Positions 53,252 through 63,930 of a stretch of 64,000 bases of DNA are shown here, piece by piece. This DNA comes from Kappaphycus alvarezii. Its lineage: Eukaryota; Rhodophyta; Florideophyceae; Gigartinales; Solieriaceae. Below the pieces are notes generated by a model, which worked only from the letters and a program-made list of their open reading frames with translations, did no database searches and was not told the origin of the DNA. The position numbers and the translations under genes were made by a program. Positions within the stretch are counted from its first letter, which is position 1; every line of letters starts with the position of its first letter. The DNA lies in contig NADL03000104.1 of the NCBI GenBank assembly GCA_002205965.3, positions 1 to 64,000 of the forward strand, given 5' to 3'.

Positions 53252-53356
53252 CGATTTTAGCAACGCACCGGTAGGTTTGCCAGCCCAAATGGCTCTATTT
53301 TGATAATCTATATCTGTAAGTATGATCTAAACTTTAGCGCACCAGTAGGTTTGCTC
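53252..53356 (-). repeat. Harbinger right arm with two CTACCGGTGCG-type motifs
   Basis: On the minus strand the terminal copy reads GAGCAAACCTACTGGTGCG and an inner copy GGCAAACCTACCGGTGCGTT sits about 75 bases inside. This mirrors the left arm. Confidence 0.8.
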
Positions 53357-53642
53357 TTACTAAATTTTATTTGATCTTTCCTCATCAGAATCTGATTTTT
53401 TGCTAAACAATATTTTTTAAACCTTTATCAAATAAATTGATTTTTCAGGGCGGCTAATCTTGTTTGATCAAAAATTTACCTTTCTTCGAGGGAATCCTTT
53501 TATGTAACTATTTCATTTCATTTAAGCTTATTTATCTACTCAAATTCAGTGTTGCAAATATAAATGTACCTCACTGGCGTTTTTTATGTTTTATTGGTTC
53601 AACAAATGATATCATCTTTCCAATTAATCGATTTTGATTCTT

Positions 53643-54450
53643 CAATGGACATTTTAGTCTCCAATTAGATTCCTCATATGTTTAATGAGGTGTACATTTG
53701 AAATTGGCATAGATGTTGAAGACCTTTAGGTTTGAAAGAAGTTTTATGTTTCTACAACATTAGGAATTTTTAATTCAAATGTATTAGTATTTTAGCACCT
53801 TTGCTACGTAATAATAAGAATAAATTGTTAAGAATGAGAGATTCGCTACATGAAAAATAAAAGCTATTTAGAAAATTGACTCAGTACTGTTTCAAATATT
53901 TTATCGTGAATGGATCATTTATTTGTCATTCTATATGGGGCCTTTTTCTATTCCGCAATTAATGTTATAAAATTCATGCATCTACGACACAAAAAATTTC
54001 ACGCGCTCATATGTCCGCCAAGTCCCTGTTAAGTGCTACGCAAGAAGGATATCAAACGTTTAACTTCACACTTTTCGAAATCCGGACCTTTCCAACGCAA
54101 CTTTCAAAAACGAAGAATGCTATACTATCATTTCTGAGTGAAGAAGTAATTGCTGTTAGCTTAAATAAAGAGATTGTTCTTTCTTTTACTTCAACTTGGT
54201 AGCTTTTAATTAGACCCTAGCATCTCCTCGCCTGTCGGCTTGAGTAATAATTGAGGCAATATTGATTACCACTGGGGAAAACCTTCTTCCGTTATCGGAT
54301 GTCGCAAAAACATGTATAACAAAAAATTGATATAATTTGTTCCATTTAAAACACCACATGCCACATTTTTAATGTATCAATTACAAAGTGTCTAATTTTA
54401 AGATACTAAGCCTCTTGTTTGTTGTTTTTACCTGGCAACGGTACGACGCA
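53643..54450. repeat. Dispersed repeat family D, copy 2
   Basis: Partner of 1-816 with many shared blocks (CTCCAATTAG, TTTCAAATATTTTATCGTGA, ATGTCCGCCAAGTCCCT, CTGGCAACGGTACG). The 63-codon frame at 54011-54202 (MSAKSLLSATQEGYQTF...) is open here and disrupted in copy 1. Its coding status is doubtful. The Harbinger element sits less than 300 bases upstream and probably interrupts the same repeat. Confidence 0.8.
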
Positions 54451-56159
54451 ATTTTAGAAGTTTTAATATAGCTTTACAGAAGCATATCTAAAACAGATCC
54501 AGATGCGGAATTGGTCGCCGCCCGCAACTCACCGCTGCAGCACTTATACCAATGCAGCTCCTAGACACCGATCACCTTCCCATCGGACCACTCGCGTCTC
54601 ACTGGTAAACCAGGATGACTTCCTGGTCTAGTTCTTTCTACACTAGCCCTCGCCTAGCTACGCTTAGGTTAAGGTTGCGACCGACTCTGGAGTACACCAG
54701 TCTCATTAAGCTGCTTTTCACTCGTAACACTCAGAACAAAGTACCCCAGAGCGGCTTAAGACGCATCATTTTTGCAGCTTTCTCAAAACATACTTGTACT
54801 GTAACCGATTGGCTTTTTCTTTAATAATTAACCGAAAGTTGATTTTTTGAACAGTTTCACTTAAAGCGTAAGTTTAATGTGATTGGGCATCCGGATATGA
54901 AAATAACTTTTGGAAATATTAAATTATGTTTTTTGAGAGTTACTGAGAAAGGAACTCAATAGAACCATAAATTAATGTTTATTTTCGGTACATTATCAAA
55001 ATGACAAAAAAGGAAACTAAATAGAGGAAACACGTTTCTAGAATGTTCTGGATACAAATGGTCTCTATTGTGACGGTAATGCTTCCCAAAATCATGGATT
55101 CCAGTCATGTGTTTGAGATTGCAACTAGAGTCTCAGTCACCTGAACTCCAAAACTAGTATCATGTTGCTAAAATGTTCATCTAAAGAAATTATTGGAACG
55201 GAAAGGAGTTGGAATATTGAAAAAGACAGAGAAATCGTAGGCAGATGGACAGCAGATCTATTTAACACACAGGATATGAATTTTAATGACCCTACATAAT
55301 TTTCCAAGAGAAGTGATTTCCTTAAATATTTTTATTGTTGACAGACCAGAAAATGTTACAGAATTTGAATCCAGATTACTTTAAAATATCAATTTTTAAA
55401 CCGATATCTGTATTTACACGAGAAAGAAACCTCCTTTTTCATTTGATAAATATGGAAATGTAAACGATTCCTATGTTTAGTCAGGATCGGTTATGACCAT
55501 TCTTGCGCACGTTTTCTATACCCTTTGTTCCAACAAAAATTTTAAGTAGGACCTTAATCTCCTATAACCACAAGTTCTGAGAAAATGGGGTCCGAAATAT
55601 TTATGAATGTGTGATCCCAACGCAAACCTTATCTCAGTATAGAGCTCTTTATGTCAGGTTTGTCAGCTACCTATCTTCGAAAAACTTCCTCGCGCTTTCA
55701 TATCAAATGAGCTTTTATGCATTTTTTCGAATTTTTCCAAAATTGGAGGTAGTGATAGCCGAAGTAGTCAAATTCTTGTAGATAACGAATTTTGACCTCA
55801 TTCGATTGAGGCAACTGAATTTGTACGACATTTTTAAATTTCGTTGAGTGTGGCAAATTCATGGTCTGTTTTAATTAATTTTCGACACATTGGCAGTAAG
55901 TAATGTCAGTGAAAGCCAATGTTCTGGGAGATACCATGTACGAATATGAAATTTAAATTTATTGGTCAGTTCATTTCTACTCTTTGCTGACAGCTTGCGG
56001 CGAGTAGTGTGGCATCAAGACATTTTTGTTGAAGAAATATCTTCATGTTGGTTATTTTAGTCTAAACATTTCCCCTGTATGCACTTTACGGTATTTAGTA
56101 TGTGGGTTTGAGACATCAGAATTATTCTAGAGTTGTATATAAGCTGACTAAATCGCATC
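54451..56159. other. Non-coding DNA
   Basis: A slightly GC-richer patch at 54480-54830 holds a 69-codon frame without family resemblance. The rest is AT-rich. No gene is called. Confidence 0.45.
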
Positions 56160-56420
56160 CTCTAGGAGAGCGCAAGCGAATTGGGAGTACAATTCAAGTA
56201 CAGACCAGAACTGTTGAGAATTTGAAGTTCAACTTCTGACCTAAGAATCATTTATTTCACTTTGGCCACTGAGCTCATGTGGTAGACCATTCCAATTCTA
56301 AACCCATTCGTAGTCCCAAAACCCTTCGTCCTTATTTACTTCCTTGTGTTCTTACAACTGTACTTCGGTAACATTTCCGTCACTTGCGACATATTCATTC
56401 TAGGATGTTATGGTTCTGAT
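56160..56420 (+). repeat. Family C 3' flank, copy 3 (truncated)
   Basis: Shares the blocks TTGAAGTTCAACTTCTGACC, CATGTGGTAGACC and the GGTAACATTTCCGTCACTTG region with 11990-12200 and 21930-22110. The acidic ORF is absent. It diverges more than the other copies. Confidence 0.45.
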
Positions 56421-58199
56421 AATATCATACTCGCCAAATAATTTCTGTCAGCAACCATGTTGGCGCTGCCTGGGTCCCGAAGCAGAATAATGTCCCTCAG
56501 CTACGACTCTGTGTTATCGATCACACCTGTGCTAGTAACCTCAGTGGAGAAAATCATTCATATGAGAAAATCTAACAAAAAGAACTCTTCCGAAGTCCTT
56601 CTTCTTAGCCATGATGGCATAGGACATTTGAGCATTCTTCCGAACATATACATTACATCTAAACTTCTGTTGAGGGTAATTTGCTATGACTATCCACCCC
56701 TACGACAAATAGATCAATAGAAAAAGAACCTGCTCAGCTCGACTTTACTGAGCTCGGATTAAGCGCTACCGATCTTAAATATTTCCTTATGGTCCGGGAC
56801 TACAAGGCATACTTCAAGTGGCTCTAGGTTTGCTTAACTGCAAGACTAAAGAAAGACGCTAACCCAAAAATATATAAGTGCTCTGCTTTTATAGTAACCA
56901 GTGGCCTGGAGCTCGACAATGCTACGTAATTCAAAAAAACAAAATTAGTTGTGCGTCAATCAGTGGCGTCGGGACAGCTCATCGTTTCAAGCCCCCCAAC
57001 CGCCCCTCGAACAAAAGAAGAGTGGAATGCCTCGGAAATGATTTTGATTGGGCGATGAGAGCTATCCTAGCTAAATTTGCGCAAAACAGAATGACCCCAA
57101 CTGCTGCATGTGGTCCATAGCGATCTCAATAACTAATCCCTCAACACACCAGCTCCATAGAGAGGCAGCATCACCCCTATAAAGGCTTTTACTGGATTTG
57201 CTCCTGCTCTACCGATCCAAATAATGTAGAGACCATATAGGCTTGAGCCAAGCAGCATCACGCATTTTGAAATTAAAGCGCTACAGTAATGTACAGCTTA
57301 TTAAAAGGCTTTTCGCTAGCCTTTACCCTACGCACCAAGCTGCTGTACATTCCAATCATGCAAAAACTGAAGCGGGCACATCGAAAGGAAAGTTCAACTA
57401 CTTCAGCAAGAGCGAATTTGTACATTTTTCAAGGGCAGAATTTTCCAGACCGGAAAAAATGTCCCATTTTGGATCTTAATCGTATTATCAGGGCTCAAAA
57501 CAAACCATTTACACCGAGTCGAAGACCCTTGGAACTTAAATCAGAAAAGTTTTCATGCCTTTCGATGAGAGGAAATACAAAAGTTTATCATTGACGAAAT
57601 TATAATTGATTGGCTTCGTCAGTTGATGACGTTGATTCTTAAAAATCATTCTTGATAGAGCTGAGCAGGAGAGCTGAGCTGTTGCCAGAAAATCTCTACA
57701 TAAGAGGCTTGATAGGTACTCTTTCGAACTAAAGTGATTGTACCAACGGCCCATTAGCATAGTAAAGTATTATACCATGCTGGAAAATTACGATACAGAA
57801 TTTTTAAATACTATAAATACAGTGCTGCACATATAAAGAGGAAGTTGTGAGACTCATTTATTGTAGCAAATAAGCGAGATGATACCCAGTAAACTCTCTG
57901 TTCCTCAACTATGGCCATATATATTGTGTTTCATGGCTATTATTTTTATACCGAAGCTTTATAATATTGTCTGTGTGTTTTCCTGTGTTGCAATGCCAGT
58001 TAAAAATTGTAACTGCTTAGTTTACAATGCAGTTTCTTCATTGGCAGCACCGAAACTATGGTACCTTATACATTCTTCCAGAACAAAACTTCCGAAAGAG
58101 TATATCAGAGAACAAATATTTTTTATTCACGGTTCGGAGGGGAGGAGGAGGGCCTTAATTGGCATAGAATCAATTCAGTAATATCGGCCATCGAAGAGG
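56421..58199. other. Non-coding DNA with one weak LINE-like end
   Basis: The frame 56878-57120 ends RRVECLGNDFDWAMRAILAK then FAQNRMTPTAACGP. It faintly resembles the RAIE-F...VLMQRHAA...NAAC end of the LINE fragments. The match is too weak for a firm call. No other gene is seen. Confidence 0.35.
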
Positions 58200-58640
58200 A
58201 GTGCCGTCAAGCTGATCATTCTCACGAAGTTCAGTGAGCCTTGCTTGACGCAGAGTCAAGTTCGAACATTCAGTACTGTAGAAAAGGCCAGTCGTTCAGT
58301 TATTGATGAGATAGAGGCACTGCTGCTTTTAATACTGAGAATTTATCTGCAAAACAATTCCGCCCAGCTAGTCCTAATGAACATAATCAAACCCCTGAAG
58401 AAAGTTAGGAGTCAACGTCAAACCCAAAAACTTCATTCAATTTCTTAGTCTCTAAGCGAGGTGGTAGAGTCTGCCCCTTTAGTGTTGGTTACTAGAGAAG
58501 TCACTCAGCTTTCACATTCACTCCTATCCATCTACCGTTAGCGCCTATCGTAGTGCATTAGCTGCTCGAAACGACTTTCGTCTTGGGTAGTTGGTGGTTA
58601 CCTTTTCCGTTGGCGCCATTTTTACCCTATCGCATTTCTT
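58200..58640 (+). repeat. Family C 3' flank, copy 4 (truncated)
   Basis: The right half matches 22010-22170 closely (AGAAGTCACTCAGCTTTC, AACGACTTTCGTCTTGGGTA, CCGTTGGCGCCATTTTTACC). It ends at the same CTACCC/TTACCC point. No acidic ORF is attached. Confidence 0.65.
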
Positions 58641-58648
58641 TTGAATTC

Positions 58649-58990
58649 CTACTGAAATTCATCTCTCAATAAGCCTACAGTTATGTCCCACGACCTATCG
58701 AGTGAAACATATATGCCAGTGTCTGGGCTCATGGGACTGAATATATCTAGAGATGGACCACAGGTAAAAGTTCGTTCTAAAGGTCTTTGACTGTCGAGAT
58801 TTCGCTTCAAGCCTACAAATACGTTCCGCAAATTTTGGTTCGCCAGCCAGACAGCAAGAACACCTTTTCTGGGCTTGCTAGCGAAGTCCGTTAATTTCTC
58901 GGCCTTGAAGAAGGTGAGTGTAACCAGGTGTTTTGAACTACCCGGTTTAGCCTGCCATTGTAGAGTCAAACGAGCAGCTACACTATCCAT
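58649..58990 (-). other. Unrecognised 113-codon open frame
   Basis: It is open on the minus strand from ATG at 58990 (MDSVAARLTLQWQAKPGSSK) to a stop at 58649. It has no signal peptide, no membrane segment and no motif I recognise. It lies between a family C copy and a family-A tail, both on the plus strand, so it may be chance. Coding status is unknown. Confidence 0.25.
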
Positions 58991-58994
58991 AGAC

Positions 58995-59080
58995 TATTTA
59001 GTCGAGTGTGGTTGTTTGAAAAACTTTACAATAGATCGGATATATCCTCCAACAGTAAAAATACCCAAGACTCCCCCCTC
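58995..59080 (+). repeat. LINE 3' tail, family A (diverged)
   Basis: GTCGAGTGTGGTTGTTTGAA, ATAGATCGGATATATCCTCC and AAAAATACCCAAGACTCCCC follow the family-A tail in order with several substitutions. Confidence 0.6.
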
Positions 59081-60299
59081 TTTACGCTGTCTCGCTTGAC
59101 CTGCTCTAAGTATTCACGTGCAGTGATGTGCATGGATCCTCGTGTACTCTACTGTCGTCGCCGACTGGCGTCGACCTCTAGAGACTCAGTTGCCACCCTA
59201 CATTAGTTTCGAACTAGCTAGTAATTAAATCGTACAATCATCAGTAAACTGCTCGGTCGGGATATCGAGCACCGCACCCTTTCACAGCTCCCTTAAAGAC
59301 ATTATAACAGGCAGCAATGACTCCTCTCTTACGCTGCGACAATGAACATAGTTGCGGCCTTATATCTACTGGAAAGGGTAAGTGGGTCTGTTTTCTGCGA
59401 GTGGTGTAGAGGTTGGTAGTCCTATAAATTTGCTTTCTGAGTAAGGAAAAGCCTCACCATTTATCTCGATGCACACGACACATATTTCGTCTGGAATTCT
59501 TTGCTCCACCCACGGGGAAGACTCCGTCAGTGAGACTCCCCTTCGGCTGCTACGGCTCAAATCATCCTTCGTCGCAGAAATCCCTAACAAACGCTGTCAA
59601 CGTGGCGCTCATCGAGATTTCAAGCGAAGTTAACAACCGTACAAGCGCTTTCCAAGCAAAAAGGGTACTTTAACTCGAAAGGAGAAGTGCACGGCTCGCC
59701 ATATCCTGCTTTGAAAACACAGATCCTAAACAAATATTTTGCTATCTGGTAACAATACTACTGCCAGGTGCCTATAGTCACGCCAGAAACTCCGTTCCCG
59801 AGACAATCATTTCAGAAACGTCTGACATCCCAAGGGACCTGTTCACGGGGGAAAAAGGGGATTTCTCTATAGAGATGTATGGATTGGCTGGGACCCATTT
59901 GGAATTGTACATCTGAATGTATTTTTCACTGAGTTGCGGCAGCATCTATTTGGGATGATTGGTACAAGTGCTGTCTGTCTCGACGGTTGAACGTCTGTTC
60001 TCGAGATGAACTGTCGGGAAATAGTACCCAGTGGTTTATGTGTTCCACCCTCTGAGGATAAGGTTGGTTGTTAGGACCTGGGTAGCCTCTGTTTACATCT
60101 ACTATCGCACACAAGTTAACAGAAAAGAGTCAGCTCAAGTTCTCATGATATTTATCATGCATCTATCGCTCAGAATCGGAACTGTGACCCCTATCTTTCA
60201 GTCTGCAGTGCCTTTGCTATTGTATTTTTGATCATCATCATCACTAAGCCTCGATAATATTGAAGCATACCTTTGTGTTATCGTCAGGAGCCTTGCATG
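59081..60299. other. Non-coding DNA
   Basis: No gene or repeat recognised over about 1.2 kb. Only short frames on both strands. Confidence 0.4.
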
Positions 60300-60766
60300 A
60301 AAAGGTCAAGGCGATTTGATATTTGAAAGGTGCGGTTCGGCTATCCCCGGTGTATGCTAAACGTTTCAGGATAATGGGTAGTGTCACTCGTGTGCCTAAA
60401 CGGCTGGCTCAATGCCTGTCAGCAGGCATGATGCATTGGACATCACTGCTGCTGCCGCATGCCTCTGCATTGAAACCGCTCGAACCGTCCCGTATGTCTT
60501 TATATTGTCCTATCAGCCACGTTCTGAACCACTTCGTTTAGCACTGCGTAGGCGTCTGGATTCCATTCCCCGAGGGTAGATATAGGGATGGGCAGGAGTT
60601 TGCTTCGCGCGGAGGTCGCAATAAAATATTCATATCTTCTATACTTTGCAGTCTTTGCCGCGTTGAGGGATGTGAGCGGGTTAAAGGTGCGCACTCTCCT
60701 GTTGGATGGCGCGAGCGAGTTGACAAATAAGACATCGAAGAAATCCGTGTCTCCAGTGCTTCCCAT
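60300..60766 (-). pseudogene. LINE C-terminal nuclease-like segment with family-B tail
   Basis: This is the most informative LINE end. The minus-strand frame from ATG 60766 gives DFFDVLFVNSLAPSNRR, then AKTAKYRRYEYFIATSARSK and LLPIPISTLGEWNPDAYAVL then NEVVQNVADRTI and a stop at 60500. After about 30 bases and a frame change it continues VSMQRHAAAAVMSNASCLL and TGIEPAV with TAG. The order D-x-x-V-x-N-P-like, K-x-x-KY, P-x-x-x-STLGGWHP-A, then QR...NAACLL is the tail of the nuclease-like domain of non-LTR elements. This links all the short ends in the window to that family. The family-B tail follows. Confidence 0.68.
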
Positions 60767-60799
60767 GCATGAAAATACATTGTTTTATACTCCCGCTAA

Positions 60800-61224
60800 T
60801 GTGATATGAAAATTTTGGTTGGTTTACTTCGTGTGGAGTGTAGGCCCAATATGGAAGGAAATGTTACACAATGAAGACCTAGAGCCACATAGACGGCATG
60901 ATGATTTCAAGCTCCCCGCCTAAGTAAAGAGAAACAATCACTATTTCATTGTGAACGAATTGGCTCCAAATTTCAAAACTACAAATTCTAGACTATTAAT
61001 GGCATGTCCTTTAACCATACTGTATTACAGTACGTGAGGAGCTTTGTATTTTTATCAACATTTTTTGTTAAACCGGAGACTTTCCGCATTGTGTCCCTCG
61101 GCAGATCTCCCCTTGATCATGAATAAAAAGTAACGGAATAACGGATATGAGCTGTAGAACCAGGCATTACCGTACATACTGTACAGTACATGCACGCTAC
61201 GGTACATACATGGCAAGTTGGCTG
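60800..61224. other. Non-coding DNA
   Basis: No gene seen. 61150-61215 is rich in GTAC-containing palindromes (TACATACTGTACAGTACATG). Confidence 0.4.
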
Positions 61225-61505
61225 GTTATCCCTCTAGGATATTCCGGGCCACAACCCACCATACCTTTAAACATTAAAGCACCCCACATTCCCCCAACTG
61301 GGTATCCGCCAGAATATCAGATAAGGTAAATGAACGCTCCGTGTTCCCCCGTACAGTATGTGATCCAACAGGCCATTTATTGCATTTATTGGCCAGGCAC
61401 GTCACCGTGCGAGCCATAGAGACCTTCGGGCGGATGCGATCCGTCCTTATGCAAAGACACGCTGCGGCGACGGTTTCGTCCAACGCAGCATATCTTACGC
61501 CTCGT
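61225..61505 (+). pseudogene. Family-E tail followed by a LINE C-terminus fragment
   Basis: 61225-61296 is a family-E tail (AGGATATTCCGGGCCACAAC then CATTAAAGCACCCCACATTC). 61341-61505 then reads LARHVTVRAIETFGRMRSVL followed by MQRHAAATVSSNAAYL, matching the conserved LINE end; the frame continues to a later stop. Two truncated copies lie head-to-tail. Confidence 0.6.
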
Positions 61506-62560
61506 CTTACACCAGCCTTGAGAGATAGTCCCGCCCAACTCTGTCTCCATTTTCAACCCATCGACACACAGACCTGCCCCCCCTTGTTTCGGGAAGTAGC
61601 CGTCCTACATCTCTACTCAGTAACGCTCCCCAAGTTCCTCCCGTGTATGAATTTAAATTGGTGTAGAGGATCACCTCTAGCGCAAACGGTTAGGAGATGC
61701 ATGGCCCGATCATTATTCTCAGATACGCAAATGAGGTAACTCTACACAGAAGAATTCGCTTTCAAATCCTGTACATTGGTTACTTAATACCTTGGTTGTA
61801 AATTCAGCTCCTATAATTGCTATACATATGAATCAATTCTTAAACAGCTATGCATCATCATCGTAAAACTACTGTTTGTATCGGTGTCTATAAGAACATT
61901 CCCACTCTAGGCCTGAGACCTTTTCGACGACCAGATCACTACAGTATAGGGGGATATTTGCGTACTTTAATATTTTCAAAGTAGGATCGTTCCTCGAGGT
62001 ATTGATTCGAAGTGTAACACATATTCTGTCTAAAACGGCATGCCTGCTCGCTTGCATTGATACAGCCATGTAAGGGATGTTATTTAGTGTTACCCGGTGA
62101 CGACTTGTCCCGCACAACGCACTCTCAGCAGCGTGGATACAGCCAGCCACATCTTCCATGCATGGATATAACCCAAACATTCCCCCGACTCTAATAATAC
62201 GTTTTTGTTTTGTTAATGATAGAATAGTTCAAACATAGCGGGAGGAGAGTTTTCTTGGAACTGACGGCAATATATGTACTGTAAAGGGGGGGTTTTCGGT
62301 TGTTTACCCATTACAGATGTAGGACGGCCATTTCTTGATCAGGTCTGCCCTGGAAAGTATGATATAGAAATTACCTCCGGGAAGAAATAGTCGAAAAGGG
62401 CGTGACACTTACCATTAGACTAAATGCCATTATTCTCTAGCAATAATCAAAAGCATGCTTGTCTCCTCAAACAGATTATTACAATCAATAATGCGTCAAC
62501 GATAAGAACTTTCGAAAATCACGTTCAAAATCTATCTTAGCAGGAATAATTTAATTCCAT
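61506..62560. other. Non-coding DNA with a LINE-like end at 61990-62075
   Basis: About 61995-62075 reads SVTHILSKTACLLACIDTAM and a stop, a diverged form of VLMSNAACLLAGLEPS. Nothing else is recognised. Confidence 0.45.
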
Positions 62561-62612
62561 CTGGGGAATGGTATGGGTGTTCTATCCTTGGAATATTTAT
62601 TCGACTCTGTCG
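62561..62612 (-). repeat. LINE 3' tail end, family A (minus)
   Basis: CTGGGGAATGGTATGGGTGT and CTATCCTTGGAATATTTATT correspond to the reverse complement of the family-A end, diverged. Confidence 0.5.
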
Positions 62613-63095
62613 ATAAATGTTCCGTTCGTGATTTTCCTAGATTTGATATTGCAACTCAAAGATTATTCGGACCTCGAAAATTAATAACCCTCCTGCTGTT
62701 ATAACGTTTTTCCGTATTCATAAAGGTAGCCATGTCCTTAACGTTTAATAACGAGCATCGTTGCAAGTCTTTTTTGGGTTGTTCCAGACAGACGGTCGTC
62801 AAAAGTTAAGTATTCAACTCCTTTTCACGGAAGTGACGTAACATCATCATATCCATCTCTTAAGTAATAAGAAATTTGCAAGGCGAAACACGAGGGATTT
62901 ATTCAACGTAACATATATGCTAGCTGAAACCCAGTCGACTTGTATGGTAGTGTCAATGCGCGTGAAATTTTACGCCAGTCGCAGATGATAGGCAAACCAC
63001 CAGCAAATAGAGGGATGTGAACGTGCCGTGAAAGTAGAAATTCCTCGAAAATGGACTTGCTTCATCCATCTATCCGAGACAAAAAAACGATGCCT
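62613..63095. other. Non-coding DNA
   Basis: No gene or repeat recognised. Confidence 0.4.
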
Positions 63096-63330
63096 TATAG
63101 TCGCGGAGGTTGGAATCTGGCGGGGTTTGCCGTTGTCAAGGAACTTGTGAGATCTGTCACTCTTCGTGTGAGGGAACCGGTTTCAAAGGTGCAAAGTATT
63201 CTTTTACAGCACCACTCTACATTGGCAATAACCTCCGGTGCCGCTTATTTGCTTGCGGGTGTCACCTCCACTTGCTGATAGGGGGGGTTTAATGGTCGCT
63301 AACTGTGAATAGTGCAAACGGTAGGAGTCC
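63096..63330 (+). pseudogene. LINE C-terminus fragment
   Basis: The frame reads YSRGGWNLAGFAVVKELVRS then VTLRVREPVSKVQSILLQHH and STLAITSGAAYLLAGVTSTC with TGA at 63276. GGWN...ELV...ILLQHH...GAAYLLAG follows the family pattern GGWHP...ELA...VLMQRH...NAACLLAG. The stop is at the usual place. A minus-strand tail-like stretch (GGGGGGGTTTAATGGTCGCT) follows immediately. Confidence 0.55.
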
Positions 63331-63759
63331 TATGATTATTTTTATTGTTGTACATTCAGAGAAATTGTAAGCAAAGCATTTGTGATACAGGCGGGACCGT
63401 ACCCCAGGAAGTAACCTCTTTTGTTATCCATTGATGAAAGCCCCCCAGGGGGCCTGTTACTGCGAAATGGAGTTCAGTCGTTTTTCTTCTACATCATACC
63501 TAGGAACCTACACCATACTCCTATGACATAATACATATGAAGTAATATTTCAGACTCTTGTTCAGAGTTGTTTCACTTTTCGGCTGTGAGAAAGAAGGGG
63601 TTTCATTTACTGTAATGATGATGTTGGCTAAACTTTTCAACTGCGGAGTGAAACAGTTTCTTTTTGGAACTTTTTGTTTTGGCATTAAAAGGATTGGCGA
63701 TGAATGAAAATACATGAAATCAGGGACCGACGACCATTATGAGGAGTATCACGAAAAAA
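63331..63759. other. Non-coding DNA
   Basis: No gene recognised. A 64-codon minus-strand frame at 63521-63715 is not convincing. Confidence 0.4.
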
Positions 63760-63930
63760 ACGGACCGCCAAGGAATGGCTTGAGACTTGGCGGGCCGTCA
63801 CTGAGGGAGCGTAGTTACTCTTCGGCTACTGAGTTTGAACGTCCGTTTGAGTTCATTGGGGCTGCCCGTATTACAGTACTTTAGAAGCGAACATATCCTC
63901 CAAGAGTAAAACACCTAATCGTTTCCCCAA
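63760..63930 (+). repeat. LINE end, family A (diverged)
   Basis: GGCGGGCCGTCACTGAGGGA then GCGTAGTTACTCTTCGGC matches the stop-to-tail junction of the family. The end CATATCCTCCAAGAGTAAAA then CACCTAATCGTTTCCCC matches the family-A terminus. The middle is substituted. Confidence 0.6.

Larger units (their letters stand above)
50072..53359. mobile_element. PIF/Harbinger DNA transposon
   Basis: The element 50075-53356 (about 3.28 kb) is flanked by TTA on both sides (50072-50074, 53357-53359), the target duplication typical of PIF/Harbinger. The terminal inverted repeat is GAGCAAATCTACCGGTGCG on the left and the reverse complement of CGCACCAGTAGGTTTGCTC on the right. Each arm also has an inner copy of CAAACCTACCGGTGCG. 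It encodes a Myb/SANT-like protein on the plus strand and a DDE transposase on the minus strand, converging. Both are broken. Confidence 0.92.

Noticed and set aside
61150..61215. Cluster of GTAC palindromes, considered as a regulatory array
   Set aside because: The spacing is irregular and no second copy was found in the window.
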